Below are positions 27,777-37,098 of a DNA stretch of 64,000 nt, piece by piece. Both the position numbers and the translations under genes were made by a program. The stretch is from positions 1 through 64,000 of the forward strand of contig DATKPE010000057.1 of the NCBI GenBank assembly GCA_035524335.1. The letters run 5' to 3'. Under the pieces are notes generated by a model that was not told the DNA's origin, made no database searches, and saw nothing but the letters and a program-made list of their open reading frames with translations. Positions within the stretch are counted from its first letter, which is position 1, and each line of letters opens with the position of its first letter. This stretch comes from DATKPE01 sp035524335. GTDB lineage: Bacteria > Bacteroidota > Ignavibacteria > UBA10030 > SZUA-254.

Positions 27777-28376
27777 ATGATGACTCTGTCAACATATAAA
27801 ATTCCGGTTTTTGCGCTCCTGCTCCTTCTGTGGGCGGCGGGAAGCGCGACGGGTTCGACTGTGAAAAAGCACCATGTCCGGAAAGCGCATCGGGCGCCCG
27901 TCGCCGCATTCGACAGTACACTCGTCCGGGAGGATATCGTCGATACATGTGATTTCGATCCGTTGACCGACATCCAGCGATCGATGATTGAGGAAATGAA
28001 CCGCTGGACGGAGGTGAGATACCACCGGGGCGGGCTGACGAAATTGGGAGTCGATTGTTCCGGATTTACGACGCGGATCTTCCGGGACGGCGCCGGAATC
28101 GAACTGCCGCGCACGTCACGGGAGCAGGCCCATTCGGGTGAGAAAGTGGACCGTGGGTCGCTCTCTTTCGGAGATCTTATTTTCTTCTGTTCCCGGTCAA
28201 AAAAACGGATTACCCACGTCGGCATCTATCTGGCCGATGGTAAATTCATACACTCGGCCCGGAAGCACGGCGTCGGGGTCAGTTCGCTCAGCGATGGATA
28301 CTTCCGGCGGCATTTCGTCACGGCACGGAGGGTCCTGTCGGACTCGCCCGATCTTTCCGCGATCGGCACCGAATAG
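27777..28376 (+). CDS. NlpC/P60-family cell-wall peptidase
   Basis: Exported cysteine peptidase, probably cutting peptide cross-links in peptidoglycan. A signal peptide (about 8-25, ALLLLLWAAGSATG) is followed by the NlpC/P60 domain: catalytic Cys in GVDCSGFTTRIF (about 100), ELPRTSREQ, GDLIFF, and catalytic His in ITHVGIYL with a later His in FIHSARKHG. The domain covers the C-terminal two thirds of 199 residues; there is no separate SH3 domain. I chose ATG 27777 because a longer frame to 27645 starts before the predicted transcript. It faces nfo with a three-base gap. Confidence 0.88.
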   Translation: MMTLSTYKIPVFALLLLLWAAGSATGSTVKKHHVRKAHRAPVAAFDSTLVREDIVDTCDFDPLTDIQRSMIEEMNRWTEVRYHRGGLTKLGVDCSGFTTRIFRDGAGIELPRTSREQAHSGEKVDRGSLSFGDLIFFCSRSKKRITHVGIYLADGKFIHSARKHGVGVSSLSDGYFRRHFVTARRVLSDSPDLSAIGTE

Positions 28377-28379
28377 CAT

Positions 28380-29300
28380 TCACTTCCCTTTTCGTTTTTC
28401 CGCGAGCCGGCGCAGGATCGACAGATTCATCCGGTCTTCCTTCAGATCCTCCCCTTTCGGCGTTTCGAGTATTTTCGGAACCCGCCGCAGTCTGTCGTCC
28501 CTCATGAGGAACCTGAAGCCGCTGAGACCAATTGCGCCCTTCCCGATATGCTCGTGCCGGTCGACCCGGGAGCCGAGGGGCTTTTTGGAGTCGTTGACGT
28601 GAATCGCGACCAGATGTCCCAATCCAACCACGCTCTCGAACTCCCGAATCGTCGCCTCATACGCGGCCTCCGTCCGGAGGTCGTAACCGGCGGCAAAGAT
28701 ATGGCAGGTATCGATGCATACCGCCATCCGTTTGCGGTCAGTCACCCCGTCCAGAATCTCCCGGATCTGCTCAAACCTGTACCCGAGCACGGTCCCCTGG
28801 CCTGCGGTCGTTTCCACGACGCTCTTCACCGTCATACCGGGGGTCCGGTCGTGGGCCTCGTTCAGCGCCCCGATCATCTGCTCCATGCCGGCCGCCTCGC
28901 CCCGGCCTGTGTGAGCGCCCGGATGGAAGTTCAGATACCCTATTCCGAGCTGTTCGCACCTGCGGAGTTCGTCGACGAACGCCTCCAGCGATTTTTCCCG
29001 CTGTACCGGATCCGAAGCGCAGAGATTGATCAGGTAGGAATCGTGGGCCATGACAAAGCGGATGCTTGATTTCGACGCCGCAGTTTTGTAGTTTGTCACG
29101 TCATTCGCGCCCAGCGGCGCCGCACGCCACTGATTCGTATTTTTCGTGAACACCTGAAGGGCGCGACAGTCCACCGATTCCGCCCGCTCGAACGCCCGGT
29201 GAACGCCGCCGGCAATCGACTCGTGCGCACCGATGAACGGATCGGATGAGGGTGACGGGAGAGGTTCGATGCCCGCACCCGGTTTCTTTTTCATGGCCAT
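28380..29300 (-). CDS. nfo: Endonuclease IV (AP endonuclease)
   Basis: Zinc-dependent enzyme that cuts DNA 5' of abasic sites in base-excision repair. The family features are visible: GAHESIAGGVHRAFERA near the start, QVFTKNTNQW, FHPGAHTGRG, VVETTAGQGT, CIDTCHIFAAGYD and HVNDSKKPLGSRVDRHEHIGKG, which include the metal-binding His, Glu and Asp residues. About 306 residues. ATG 29300 is one base after the predicted transcript start, which excludes a longer TTG-initiated frame from 29336. Divergent from anmK with only 35 bases between start codons. Confidence 0.94.
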   Translation of the reverse strand: MAMKKKPGAGIEPLPSPSSDPFIGAHESIAGGVHRAFERAESVDCRALQVFTKNTNQWRAAPLGANDVTNYKTAASKSSIRFVMAHDSYLINLCASDPVQREKSLEAFVDELRRCEQLGIGYLNFHPGAHTGRGEAAGMEQMIGALNEAHDRTPGMTVKSVVETTAGQGTVLGYRFEQIREILDGVTDRKRMAVCIDTCHIFAAGYDLRTEAAYEATIREFESVVGLGHLVAIHVNDSKKPLGSRVDRHEHIGKGAIGLSGFRFLMRDDRLRRVPKILETPKGEDLKEDRMNLSILRRLAEKRKGK

Positions 29301-29307
29301 AATCGAT

Positions 29308-29336
29308 AAGATATGAATATTTCCCTCTTCCGGCAA
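29308..29336 (-). promoter_or_regulatory. Predicted near-leaderless promoter of nfo, overlapping the anmK start
   Basis: Minus strand TTGCCG (29331-29336), 17 bases, TATCTT (29308-29313). Start near 29301, next to the nfo ATG at 29300. Base 29336 of the -35 box is also the A of the anmK ATG. Confidence 0.6.
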
Positions 29337-30520
29337 TGACCACCCGTCCGGCCATACATCATCGCACGAAGGGGAAGATCATCATTGGGCTCATGTCGGG
29401 GACTTCGGCCGACGGCGTGAACGCCGCCCTTGTCAGGGTGACCGGCTCCGGCGCCGGCACGCGAATCCGCCTGATAAAGTCAGCGATCTATCCCTACCCC
29501 GCCCGGTTCCGCGCATTCCTTCTCCGCCTCGCCGACAACCGGACCTCCCGGGTCGCCGACATCACGACGGGCGACATGCTCGTGGCGTCGTTTTTTGCCG
29601 AAGCGGTGAAAAAGATCCTCCGCTCGGCCGGTCTGTCCCGCGACTCGGTCGACCTTATCGGGTCACACGGGCAGACGATTCACCACCTGCCGAAAAAACG
29701 GACCCTCTTCGGAAAAACGATCGCCTCGACCCTTCAGATCGGCAACCCCTCCGCGATCGCGGGAATGACCGGTATTACAACCGTCGGAGATTTCCGGATT
29801 GCCGACATGGCGTTGGGGGGAGAAGGCGCGCCTCTCGTCCCGCTCTTCGACTATCTCCTCTTCCGGTCGGCCGATGCGCACCGCATCCTCCTCAATATCG
29901 GCGGCATCGCAAATCTGACATTCCTCCCACGCAACTGCAGGCGGCAGGATGTGATCGCGTTCGACACCGGTCCGGGCAATATGGTGATCGACGCCCTGAT
30001 GCGCCGCTGTTTCAACCGGCCCCGCGATACCGGCGGCGAAATCGCCCGTTCCGGACAGATCATTCCGGGACTGCTCTCCTGGATGGCGGCACACCGATTT
30101 CTCCGTCGCCCTCCGCCAAAATCAACGGGCCGGGAACTGTTCGGGGAACCATTCGTACGCGAGATACTCCGGCGCGGAAAGCATCACACCCCCGCCGACC
30201 TCATCACCACCGCATCGGAATTCACCGCCCTGACCATTGCGGGTGCCGTCCGCTCCTTTCTGCCGATTCGCCGGGGAACGACCGAACTTTACGCGAGCGG
30301 CGGCGGCATTTACAATCGCTACCTGACGGAAGCGCTCTCCAGATATCTTCCGGAACTGCCGTTCCGTACGACGGAAGCCCTGGGCCTTCCCCCGGACGCC
30401 AAGGAAGCGGTCTGTTTCGCGGTTCTCGCACACGAAACGCTCTCCGGCCGCCCGGGCAACCTTCCGCAGGTGACAGGAGCACGGAAAGCGCTTCCTCTCG
30501 GCGTCGTCGCCCGCCCCTGA
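29336..30520 (+). CDS. anmK: Anhydro-N-acetylmuramic acid kinase
   Basis: Converts 1,6-anhydro-MurNAc released during wall turnover into MurNAc 6-phosphate, using ATP, for recycling. The N-terminal phosphate-binding motif GLMSGTSADGVNAAL, the GSHGQTIHH element, DTGPGNMVID and the C-terminal GLPPDAKEAVCFAVLAHETL are all typical. 394 residues. No clear promoter of its own is seen in the 35-base gap with nfo. Together with the nearby NlpC/P60 peptidase it suggests a small wall-recycling neighbourhood. Confidence 0.94.
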   Translation: MTTRPAIHHRTKGKIIIGLMSGTSADGVNAALVRVTGSGAGTRIRLIKSAIYPYPARFRAFLLRLADNRTSRVADITTGDMLVASFFAEAVKKILRSAGLSRDSVDLIGSHGQTIHHLPKKRTLFGKTIASTLQIGNPSAIAGMTGITTVGDFRIADMALGGEGAPLVPLFDYLLFRSADAHRILLNIGGIANLTFLPRNCRRQDVIAFDTGPGNMVIDALMRRCFNRPRDTGGEIARSGQIIPGLLSWMAAHRFLRRPPPKSTGRELFGEPFVREILRRGKHHTPADLITTASEFTALTIAGAVRSFLPIRRGTTELYASGGGIYNRYLTEALSRYLPELPFRTTEALGLPPDAKEAVCFAVLAHETLSGRPGNLPQVTGARKALPLGVVARP

Positions 30521-30527
30521 TCCCGGA

Positions 30528-31670
30528 TCAGAAATCGCGCAGGAAAAACACGAGCAGGAAACCGGCGCCGGCGGCGAGTTGTATCGTCCGGTAGAGCCAG
30601 CGCCGTTCAGTCTTCAGATAATGCCAGCCGAGCGCGCAGACCAGCATCCCCCCCACAAACAGCCCGAGAAGACAGAACGCCGGAATAATTCCGAGCGATG
30701 CTCCGATCACCGCCTGAAGGTTGAACTCCGGATTCAGCACCGTGCCGTAGAGGACCGCAAGGTGGAGGACATAGACGAAGAGGGATTCCGCCCCGAGTAC
30801 CGTGAAGAGCCGCCCCGTGAATCTGTCGCCGGTTCCGAGCGCGCGGAAGATAACGAAGAGAATGAGGAGGGAACCGAGGCGGATGATGAAGTAATTCGGA
30901 CTGGTGAACCAGTAATTATAAACGGGATAATAACTGAAGGGGAGAAAATCGGCAAGCATGCCGGCGAAGACAAGGACGGAACCGGCGAAAAAGAGCCGCA
31001 CCGCGAAGGCGGTTTCTCCGGCTCCCTCCGCCGACCGGAGGTATCCCCTCGCAACGAGAACGCCTGCGAACATGAACCCGAGGTACGGAAAGACCGGAAA
31101 CGGCGATCCGCGGTACCCGTTGATCATCTGGGCGAACCACGGGCCGGCGGCCGGAATGTGAAGGTCCCAGATAAACGGAGTACAGAACCCGATTGCGGCG
31201 ACGGCTCCCCCAACGGCGGCAAAAAACCTTGTTTCCGTTCTGAAAAGCATGACAAGCAAGTGAAGGACCAGAAGCCCAATCCCGATGCAGTGAAGGACAT
31301 CGCAGGCAAAGAGCTGAAGAATGTCCGACGGCATGCTGTCGATCATGATTTTCCTGATCGAGAGGAACGGGAGGTGGAGGCCGATGCCAAGGGCATAGAT
31401 CAGGAGAAGTCTGCGGATGCGGCGGGAGAGCGGCTCACCCCACCGGCGGTAGTCGTGCCACCGATGCCGCGTCGAAATAACGAAGGTGAGTCCCGCACCG
31501 AAGAGAAAGGCGGGCGCGCTCAAGCCATGGACGAATTCATGAAGATGGAAGAATGCGGATCCCTGAAGGAGCGGATCGAGGAGAGCGCGGAGAAGATGCC
31601 CTTCCAGCATGAGCAGGATCACCGCGCTCCTGAACAGGTCGATAAAAACGATCCGCCGGTTTCCCGACAT
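30528..31670 (-). CDS. DUF1624/HGSNAT-like multi-pass acyltransferase
   Basis: Integral membrane protein of 380 residues with about ten predicted helices. The N-terminal RIVFIDLFRSAVILLMLEGHLL resembles the start of the heparan-alpha-glucosaminide N-acetyltransferase catalytic family (DUF1624), including the conserved Asp, Arg and His. Such proteins move acetyl groups onto sugars across a membrane; the substrate here is unknown. It starts 12 bases after pta ends, so it is probably co-transcribed with pta, which makes acetyl-CoA/acetyl phosphate. It faces anmK tail to tail. Confidence 0.75.
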   Translation of the reverse strand: MSGNRRIVFIDLFRSAVILLMLEGHLLRALLDPLLQGSAFFHLHEFVHGLSAPAFLFGAGLTFVISTRHRWHDYRRWGEPLSRRIRRLLLIYALGIGLHLPFLSIRKIMIDSMPSDILQLFACDVLHCIGIGLLVLHLLVMLFRTETRFFAAVGGAVAAIGFCTPFIWDLHIPAAGPWFAQMINGYRGSPFPVFPYLGFMFAGVLVARGYLRSAEGAGETAFAVRLFFAGSVLVFAGMLADFLPFSYYPVYNYWFTSPNYFIIRLGSLLILFVIFRALGTGDRFTGRLFTVLGAESLFVYVLHLAVLYGTVLNPEFNLQAVIGASLGIIPAFCLLGLFVGGMLVCALGWHYLKTERRWLYRTIQLAAGAGFLLVFFLRDF

Positions 31671-31681
31671 TGTCCGATGGC

Positions 31682-32665
31682 TCAGGTGGCCAGAACGCAG
31701 TTGATGGCGACCGTGTTGACGATATCCTCGGCGCTGCAGCCGCGGGAGAGGTCGAACGCAGGCTTCTGAAGTCCCTGGACGATCGGTCCGATCGCCTCCG
31801 CTCCCCCCAGCCGCTGTGCCAGCTTGTACGCTATGTTGCCGGCGTTGAGATCGGGGAAGATCAGCACGTTGGCGTCCCCCTGCACCGCACTCCGGGGGGC
31901 CTTCGCCTTTGCGACCTTCGGCACGATCGCGGTATCGAGCTGGATCTCACCGTCCAGAATAAGGGAGGGAACTTTTGCCCGGGCGAGGACCGTCGCCTGC
32001 TGAACCTTTTCCACCAGGGGGTGCGACGCGCTTCCCTTCGTGGAGAACGAGAGCATCGCCACCCGGGGAAGTTCATCCGTCAGTTTCAGGTGATTCTCGG
32101 CGGTCGCGATGGCGATATCGGCCAGCTGGGCCGGGGTCGGATCGGGAACGACGGCACAATCTGCAAAACTGAACACCTTGTGCGGAAACACCATCAGGAA
32201 AAAGCTCGAAACGATGCTCATGCCCTCCCGGACGCCTATCACCTGAATAGCCGCCCGGAGAACATCTCCGGTGGTGGAGAGGGAACCGGCCACACTTCCG
32301 TGGGCAAGCCCTTCGCGCACCATCATCGCGCCGAAAAAGAGCGGCTGTGCCATCGTCGACCGGGCCTGGGTGATATCGACCCCTTTCGACTTCCGGAGGT
32401 TAAAATAGATGTGGGAATAATCGCTCAACTGCGCCGAGGTCAGAGGATCGATGATCCGGATATTCTGCAGATCGGCGTTTGCCCGGGTTGCCGCGGCGCG
32501 GATCTCATGTTCCTGACCGATGAGTATGGGAATGGCGATGCCTTCGTTCTGCAATGTCCGGGCCGCCTGAAGGGTCCGTTCGTCCGTTGCATCGGGGAGC
32601 ACCACCGTCCGTTTTCTTTTTCTTGCCTCTTCGCGTATTGACGAGATAAGCTGGGATGGGATCAT
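31682..32665 (-). CDS. pta: Phosphate acetyltransferase
   Basis: Interconverts acetyl-CoA and acetyl phosphate. The 327-residue protein is the short, single-domain type. Family features include VVLPDATDERTLQAA, AGSLSTTGDVLRAAIQ, SFFLM, FADCAVVPDPT, ARVAMLSFSTKGSASHP-like text and the C-terminal GAEAIGPIVQGLQKPAFDLSRGCS. ATG 32665 is preceded by AGGA at six bases and is preferred over the longer frame to 32728, which lacks family similarity. No acetate kinase gene is adjacent. Divergent from polA. Confidence 0.93.
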   Translation of the reverse strand: MIPSQLISSIREEARKRKRTVVLPDATDERTLQAARTLQNEGIAIPILIGQEHEIRAAATRANADLQNIRIIDPLTSAQLSDYSHIYFNLRKSKGVDITQARSTMAQPLFFGAMMVREGLAHGSVAGSLSTTGDVLRAAIQVIGVREGMSIVSSFFLMVFPHKVFSFADCAVVPDPTPAQLADIAIATAENHLKLTDELPRVAMLSFSTKGSASHPLVEKVQQATVLARAKVPSLILDGEIQLDTAIVPKVAKAKAPRSAVQGDANVLIFPDLNAGNIAYKLAQRLGGAEAIGPIVQGLQKPAFDLSRGCSAEDIVNTVAINCVLAT

Positions 32666-32784
32666 ACATGTTCCTGTTGTTGGGGAGACAGATGCGATCA
32701 ATTTCCCTTTTTTCCCGGCGAAAAGCAAATTTTTCGGGCTTCCCGCCCGATGGAGAGCGATCCGCTCTCTCCTCTGTCTGCATT

Positions 32785-32812
32785 TTGTGCCCGCGGGATT
32801 TTTCGCTATCTT
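32785..32812 (+). promoter_or_regulatory. Predicted promoter of polA
   Basis: TTGTGC (32785-32790), 16 bases, TATCTT (32807-32812). Start near 32819, 39 bases before ATG 32858. A palindrome (TCGGGC / GCCCGA, 32734-32750) lies upstream in the gap with pta. Confidence 0.45.
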
Positions 32813-32857
32813 AGCCGGAACAGTTTCCGCATCCTGAGCCGCATCACTCCGTCCATC

Positions 32858-35716
32858 ATGACAAAAACCGACCCCCGGGGAAAGAGCAGGCGGGAAAGAA
32901 TTTTCCTGCTCGACGGCATGGCCCTTGCCTACCGCGCTTACTTTTCGTTCATCAACAGACCTCTCATAAACTCACGGGGCGTCAATACCAGCGCGATTTA
33001 CGGATTTGTCACAACCCTGATGAAAATCCTCCAGGAAGAAAAGCCGGAACATATCGCGGTCGTGTTCGATACGAAACAGCCGACCTTCCGGCATATCATG
33101 TATGATGCGTACAAGGCGACGCGACAGAAGATGCCCGAAGATCTCGCCTCACAGCTCGACACGCTGAAGGATGTCGTCCGGGGATTCAGCGTTCCCTCCC
33201 TCGAACTCCCGGGATACGAGGCGGATGACATCATGGGGACGATCGCCCGCCGGGCGGAGCGCGCCGGAATGGAAACCTACCTGGTCACCGGCGACAAGGA
33301 TTTCATGCAGTTGATCTCCCCGCTCATCAGGATGTACCGTCCGGGCAAACGGGGCGACGAATGGGAGATCGTCGACGCCGACGCCGTCATGAAGAAATTC
33401 GGCGTCGAGCCGGAACAGGTGACCGATATTCTCGCCATCATCGGCGATGCCTCCGACAATGTCCCCGGTGTGCACGGAATCGGTGAAAAAACGGCCATCC
33501 CCCTCGTGCGCCAGTTCGGATCGCTGGAACGGCTCTATGATAATCTCTCCCGGATTCCTCAGCAGGGCGTCCGGGCCAAATTCGAATCCCAGCGCGAACA
33601 GGCATTCCTGTCGAAAAAGCTTGTCACCATCGACACGGACGTTCCTCTCGATATCGAGCTCAGCCAGCTCTCGGCCCGGCCCTCCAATACCTCAGCCCTG
33701 ACCGCGCTCTTCGAGGAACTGGAATTCCGCGGACTCCTGAAAAAACTTACCTCCGGCGTCGCCGCCACAGTCTCCGGAGAAGAGGAGCCGGCAGAGGCCG
33801 GGCCCACAGCAGTATTGACGGATATCACCACCGACTCCCACACCTATCATCTCGTCACGACGGAGAAGGAACTCGCCGCGCTCGCGCGCCGTCTCGCAGG
33901 AGCCCGGGAATTCACCTTCGACACGGAAACCACGGGAGTGGATCCTCTGCGGGCCGAGCTGGTCGGCATTGCCGTCGCTCTCGCCCCCCGTGAGGCGTGG
34001 TATATCCCCGTCCTCCCGCCGAACGACCTGAGCACCGCGGCATCCGGCACTCCGCGGTCGGATCTCTTTTCATCCGGCTCCGCGCAGGAAGTTCACGACT
34101 CCGGAGAGACGACCGGGATCCCGTTGAAAACAGTGCTCAAATCCCTGACTCCCGCGCTGACCGATCCGGAGATCGGCAAGACCGGCCAGAATATCAAATA
34201 CGATATGCTTGTCATGGCCTCTCACGGCGTCCGGATGGAGGGCATACGGTTCGACACAATGATCGCGAGCTATCTCATCCGGCCCGACGGACAGCACAAC
34301 CTCGACAGCCTGGCCCGCGAGCATCTCAGCTATCAGATGATTTCCTACGATGAACTGACCGGAACCGGAAAACAGCGACGGGAACTGCGCGACGTTCCGG
34401 TGCGGCATGTGGCCGATTATTCCGCACAGGATGCGGACATCACGCTCCGGCTCGGGGAAATCCTCCGTTCCCGGCTTGAATCCCAGGGAATGCGGAATCT
34501 GTTTGAAACGGTCGAACTCCCCCTCATCCCGGTCCTTGCCGATATGGAATTTGCAGGCGTCGCCCTCGACACTCCGTTTCTGGCGCGCCTCTCGAAGGAA
34601 CTCGACGGGACAATCGGCGGTCTCGTGAAGGAAATCTATGAGCTGGCCGGCGAGGAATTCAACATTAATTCCACCCAACAGCTGAGTGCGATTCTCTTCG
34701 ACCGGCTGAAACTGCCGGTCGTCCGCAAGACCAAGACGGGGTATTCGACCGACGTGGGCGTCCTGGAAACGCTCCGGCACGCGCACCCGCTCATCGGCCA
34801 CCTGCTCGAGTATCGCCAGCTCCAGAAGCTGAAATCGACATACATCGACGCCTTTCCCCTGCTTCTTCACCCGCGCACGGGCCGGCTTCATACCTCCTAT
34901 AATCAGACGGTCGCACTCACAGGCCGGCTCTCCAGCAGTGATCCGAACCTGCAGAATATTCCGATCCGAACGGACATCGGCCAGAAGATCCGGCAGGCGT
35001 TTGTACCGGGATCGAAGGAAAACCGCATCCTCTCGGCGGATTATTCGCAGATCGAGCTCCGCATCATGGCGCATATCTCGGGCGACGAAGGACTCCGGGA
35101 TGCGTTCCTGGCCGGCGAGGATATTCATACCAGCACCGCTGCAAAGGTGTTCGGCGTAATCCCCTCCGACGTCACCAGGGAAATGCGGCGGAGAGCGAAG
35201 GAAATCAATTTCGGAATCATGTACGGCATCGGGCCGTTCGGACTCTCCTCCCGTCTCGATATCAGCCAGTCGGAGGCAAAAGAGATCATCACGACCTATT
35301 TCGCACGGTTCCCGAAGGTCCATCAGTACATCGGCGACACCATCGCCTCGGCGCGCACCAGCGGGTATGTTTCAACCCTCCTCGGCCGCAGACGTTATTT
35401 TCCCGACATCGGCAGTAAAAACTTCAGCGTCCGCTCCAACGCCGAACGACAGGCCATCAACATGCCGATCCAGGGAACCGCCGCCGATATGATCAAGCTG
35501 GCGATGATCGCGATCCAGAACGGCCTGCCGGGGGCCCGCCTCCGCGCCCGCATGCTCCTGCAGGTCCATGACGAACTCGTATTTGAAGTTCCGGCGACCC
35601 AGGCCGAAAAGGCGAAAGCGTTCGTCACGGATAAAATGAAGAACGCCCTCCCCCTGTCCATCCCCGTCGAGGTCGATGCGGGCGTCGGCGGCAACTGGCT
35701 CGAAGCCCATTCATGA
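32858..35716 (+). CDS. polA: DNA polymerase I
   Basis: Three-domain repair and replication polymerase of about 952 residues. The N-terminal 5'-nuclease domain begins with FLLDGMALAYRAYF and has YEADDIMGT and TGDKDFMQL. The middle 3'-5' exonuclease domain has its first motif intact as FDTETTGVD, so proofreading is likely. The polymerase domain shows motif A (ADYSQIELR), motif B (RRAKEINFGIMYG) and motif C (VHDE). ATG 32858 is chosen over 32750 from the promoter and because the earlier residues do not resemble the family. Overlaps the next gene by four bases (ATGA). Confidence 0.96.
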   Translation: MTKTDPRGKSRRERIFLLDGMALAYRAYFSFINRPLINSRGVNTSAIYGFVTTLMKILQEEKPEHIAVVFDTKQPTFRHIMYDAYKATRQKMPEDLASQLDTLKDVVRGFSVPSLELPGYEADDIMGTIARRAERAGMETYLVTGDKDFMQLISPLIRMYRPGKRGDEWEIVDADAVMKKFGVEPEQVTDILAIIGDASDNVPGVHGIGEKTAIPLVRQFGSLERLYDNLSRIPQQGVRAKFESQREQAFLSKKLVTIDTDVPLDIELSQLSARPSNTSALTALFEELEFRGLLKKLTSGVAATVSGEEEPAEAGPTAVLTDITTDSHTYHLVTTEKELAALARRLAGAREFTFDTETTGVDPLRAELVGIAVALAPREAWYIPVLPPNDLSTAASGTPRSDLFSSGSAQEVHDSGETTGIPLKTVLKSLTPALTDPEIGKTGQNIKYDMLVMASHGVRMEGIRFDTMIASYLIRPDGQHNLDSLAREHLSYQMISYDELTGTGKQRRELRDVPVRHVADYSAQDADITLRLGEILRSRLESQGMRNLFETVELPLIPVLADMEFAGVALDTPFLARLSKELDGTIGGLVKEIYELAGEEFNINSTQQLSAILFDRLKLPVVRKTKTGYSTDVGVLETLRHAHPLIGHLLEYRQLQKLKSTYIDAFPLLLHPRTGRLHTSYNQTVALTGRLSSSDPNLQNIPIRTDIGQKIRQAFVPGSKENRILSADYSQIELRIMAHISGDEGLRDAFLAGEDIHTSTAAKVFGVIPSDVTREMRRRAKEINFGIMYGIGPFGLSSRLDISQSEAKEIITTYFARFPKVHQYIGDTIASARTSGYVSTLLGRRRYFPDIGSKNFSVRSNAERQAINMPIQGTAADMIKLAMIAIQNGLPGARLRARMLLQVHDELVFEVPATQAEKAKAFVTDKMKNALPLSIPVEVDAGVGGNWLEAHS

Positions 35717-37098
35717 CAGCCGGCCCGCCTCTTCGACAACCCGGAAACCGTTCACCGGCCGGCCCGCCTTCCGGAGGCACAAACGGTCTTATCCGCAGTC
35801 TCGGCACCTTCGATGCGACCATGCTTGTCATGGGAGGGATCATCGGCTCCGGCATCTTCATGAATCCCCACGTCGTGGCCGAGATCGTCCACACTCCGGG
35901 CCTGATCCTGGGAGCCTGGTTTGCCGGCGGAGCGATCGCCGTTCTCGGCGCATTCATTTATGCGGAGCTGGCGGGATATACACCGGAGGCCGGAGGACAA
36001 TATGTCTACCTCCGGGAATCCTTTCACCCCCTGATCGCCTTCCTCTTCGGCTGGTCCCTTTTTCTGGTCAGCAATTCGGGCGGCATGGCGGCGGTCGCAT
36101 TTACCTTCGCGCGCTATTCGCTTGAACTGACCGGAGCGGATCTGCCGGAGTCGCTGGTTGCAGTCGTCACGATTCTGGTTCTCACGGCGGTCAACTGTTT
36201 CGGGGTCCGGTCGGGGACCACCCTCCAGAATATTCTCATGGTGATGAAGATTCTGGCGATCATTTTTCTCATCCTCTTCGGATATGCGCTTGTCAAGCCC
36301 GCGGTAACTCCAGCCGGCGTACCGTCCGCGGCGGAATTCTCCGCCGACAGCCTCACGGCGTTCGGCGCTGCGCTTGTTCCGGTGATGTTCGCCTTCGGGG
36401 GATGGCAGACGGCGAATTTCATTGCAGGCGAGATCCGCGAGCCGGAAAAGAATCTCGCCCGGGGCCTCCTCCTCGGGGTCGCGGGAGTCCTCGTCCTCTA
36501 TGCGGGAGTCAACATTGTCTGTCTCCGGGCGCTCGGCACGGCAGGGCTCGCCGCGAGCAGAACACCCGCAACGGAGGTCATGGCGCTGGCATTCGGAAGG
36601 TCCGGCGCGCATCTGATCGCGATCGGGATCGCCGTCTCCACACTCGGATTTCTGAGCCAATCGGTACTGACAGCTCCGCGCGTCTACTTCGCAATGGCGC
36701 AGGACGGTCTGTTTTTTCGCCGCGTCGCCGCACTCCATCCGGTCAGCCGCGTCCCGGTGTTTGCGATCATCCTCCAGGGACTTTTTGCCATGCTGGTTGC
36801 GCTCTCGGGGACATACGAACAGATTCTCAGCTATGTCGTCTCGGATGATTTCATCTTTTTCGGTCTGACCGGAGCATCGCTGTTCATCCTGAGAAAACGG
36901 TTCCCCGGCGTCGCCCGTTTCCGCACACCCGGGCATCCCTGGACGACCGCCCTCTTCGTCATCGTCTGCATCTGCATCGTTGCGAACACGGTTTATTACT
37001 ATCCGGTGAACACACTCATCGGCATCGTCATCATGATCCTCGGCATACCGGTCTTTTACTACTGGCGCCGTCAGATTCCCCAACATACGACCATATGA
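35713..37098 (+). CDS. APC-family amino acid permease
   Basis: Twelve-helix transporter of 461 residues, likely a proton- or exchange-driven carrier of amino acids. After a 25-residue hydrophilic Pro-rich N terminus come FDATMLVMGGIIGSGIFMNP, the helix 1 signature of the APC superfamily, and EAGGQYVYLRESF, typical of the L-type/serine-threonine exchanger branch. FAFGGWQTANFIAGEI in helix 6 is also conserved. It is translationally coupled to polA and to the following aminotransferase, with which it may form a functional pair. Substrate unknown. Confidence 0.88.
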   Translation: MTAGPPLRQPGNRSPAGPPSGGTNGLIRSLGTFDATMLVMGGIIGSGIFMNPHVVAEIVHTPGLILGAWFAGGAIAVLGAFIYAELAGYTPEAGGQYVYLRESFHPLIAFLFGWSLFLVSNSGGMAAVAFTFARYSLELTGADLPESLVAVVTILVLTAVNCFGVRSGTTLQNILMVMKILAIIFLILFGYALVKPAVTPAGVPSAAEFSADSLTAFGAALVPVMFAFGGWQTANFIAGEIREPEKNLARGLLLGVAGVLVLYAGVNIVCLRALGTAGLAASRTPATEVMALAFGRSGAHLIAIGIAVSTLGFLSQSVLTAPRVYFAMAQDGLFFRRVAALHPVSRVPVFAIILQGLFAMLVALSGTYEQILSYVVSDDFIFFGLTGASLFILRKRFPGVARFRTPGHPWTTALFVIVCICIVANTVYYYPVNTLIGIVIMILGIPVFYYWRRQIPQHTTI

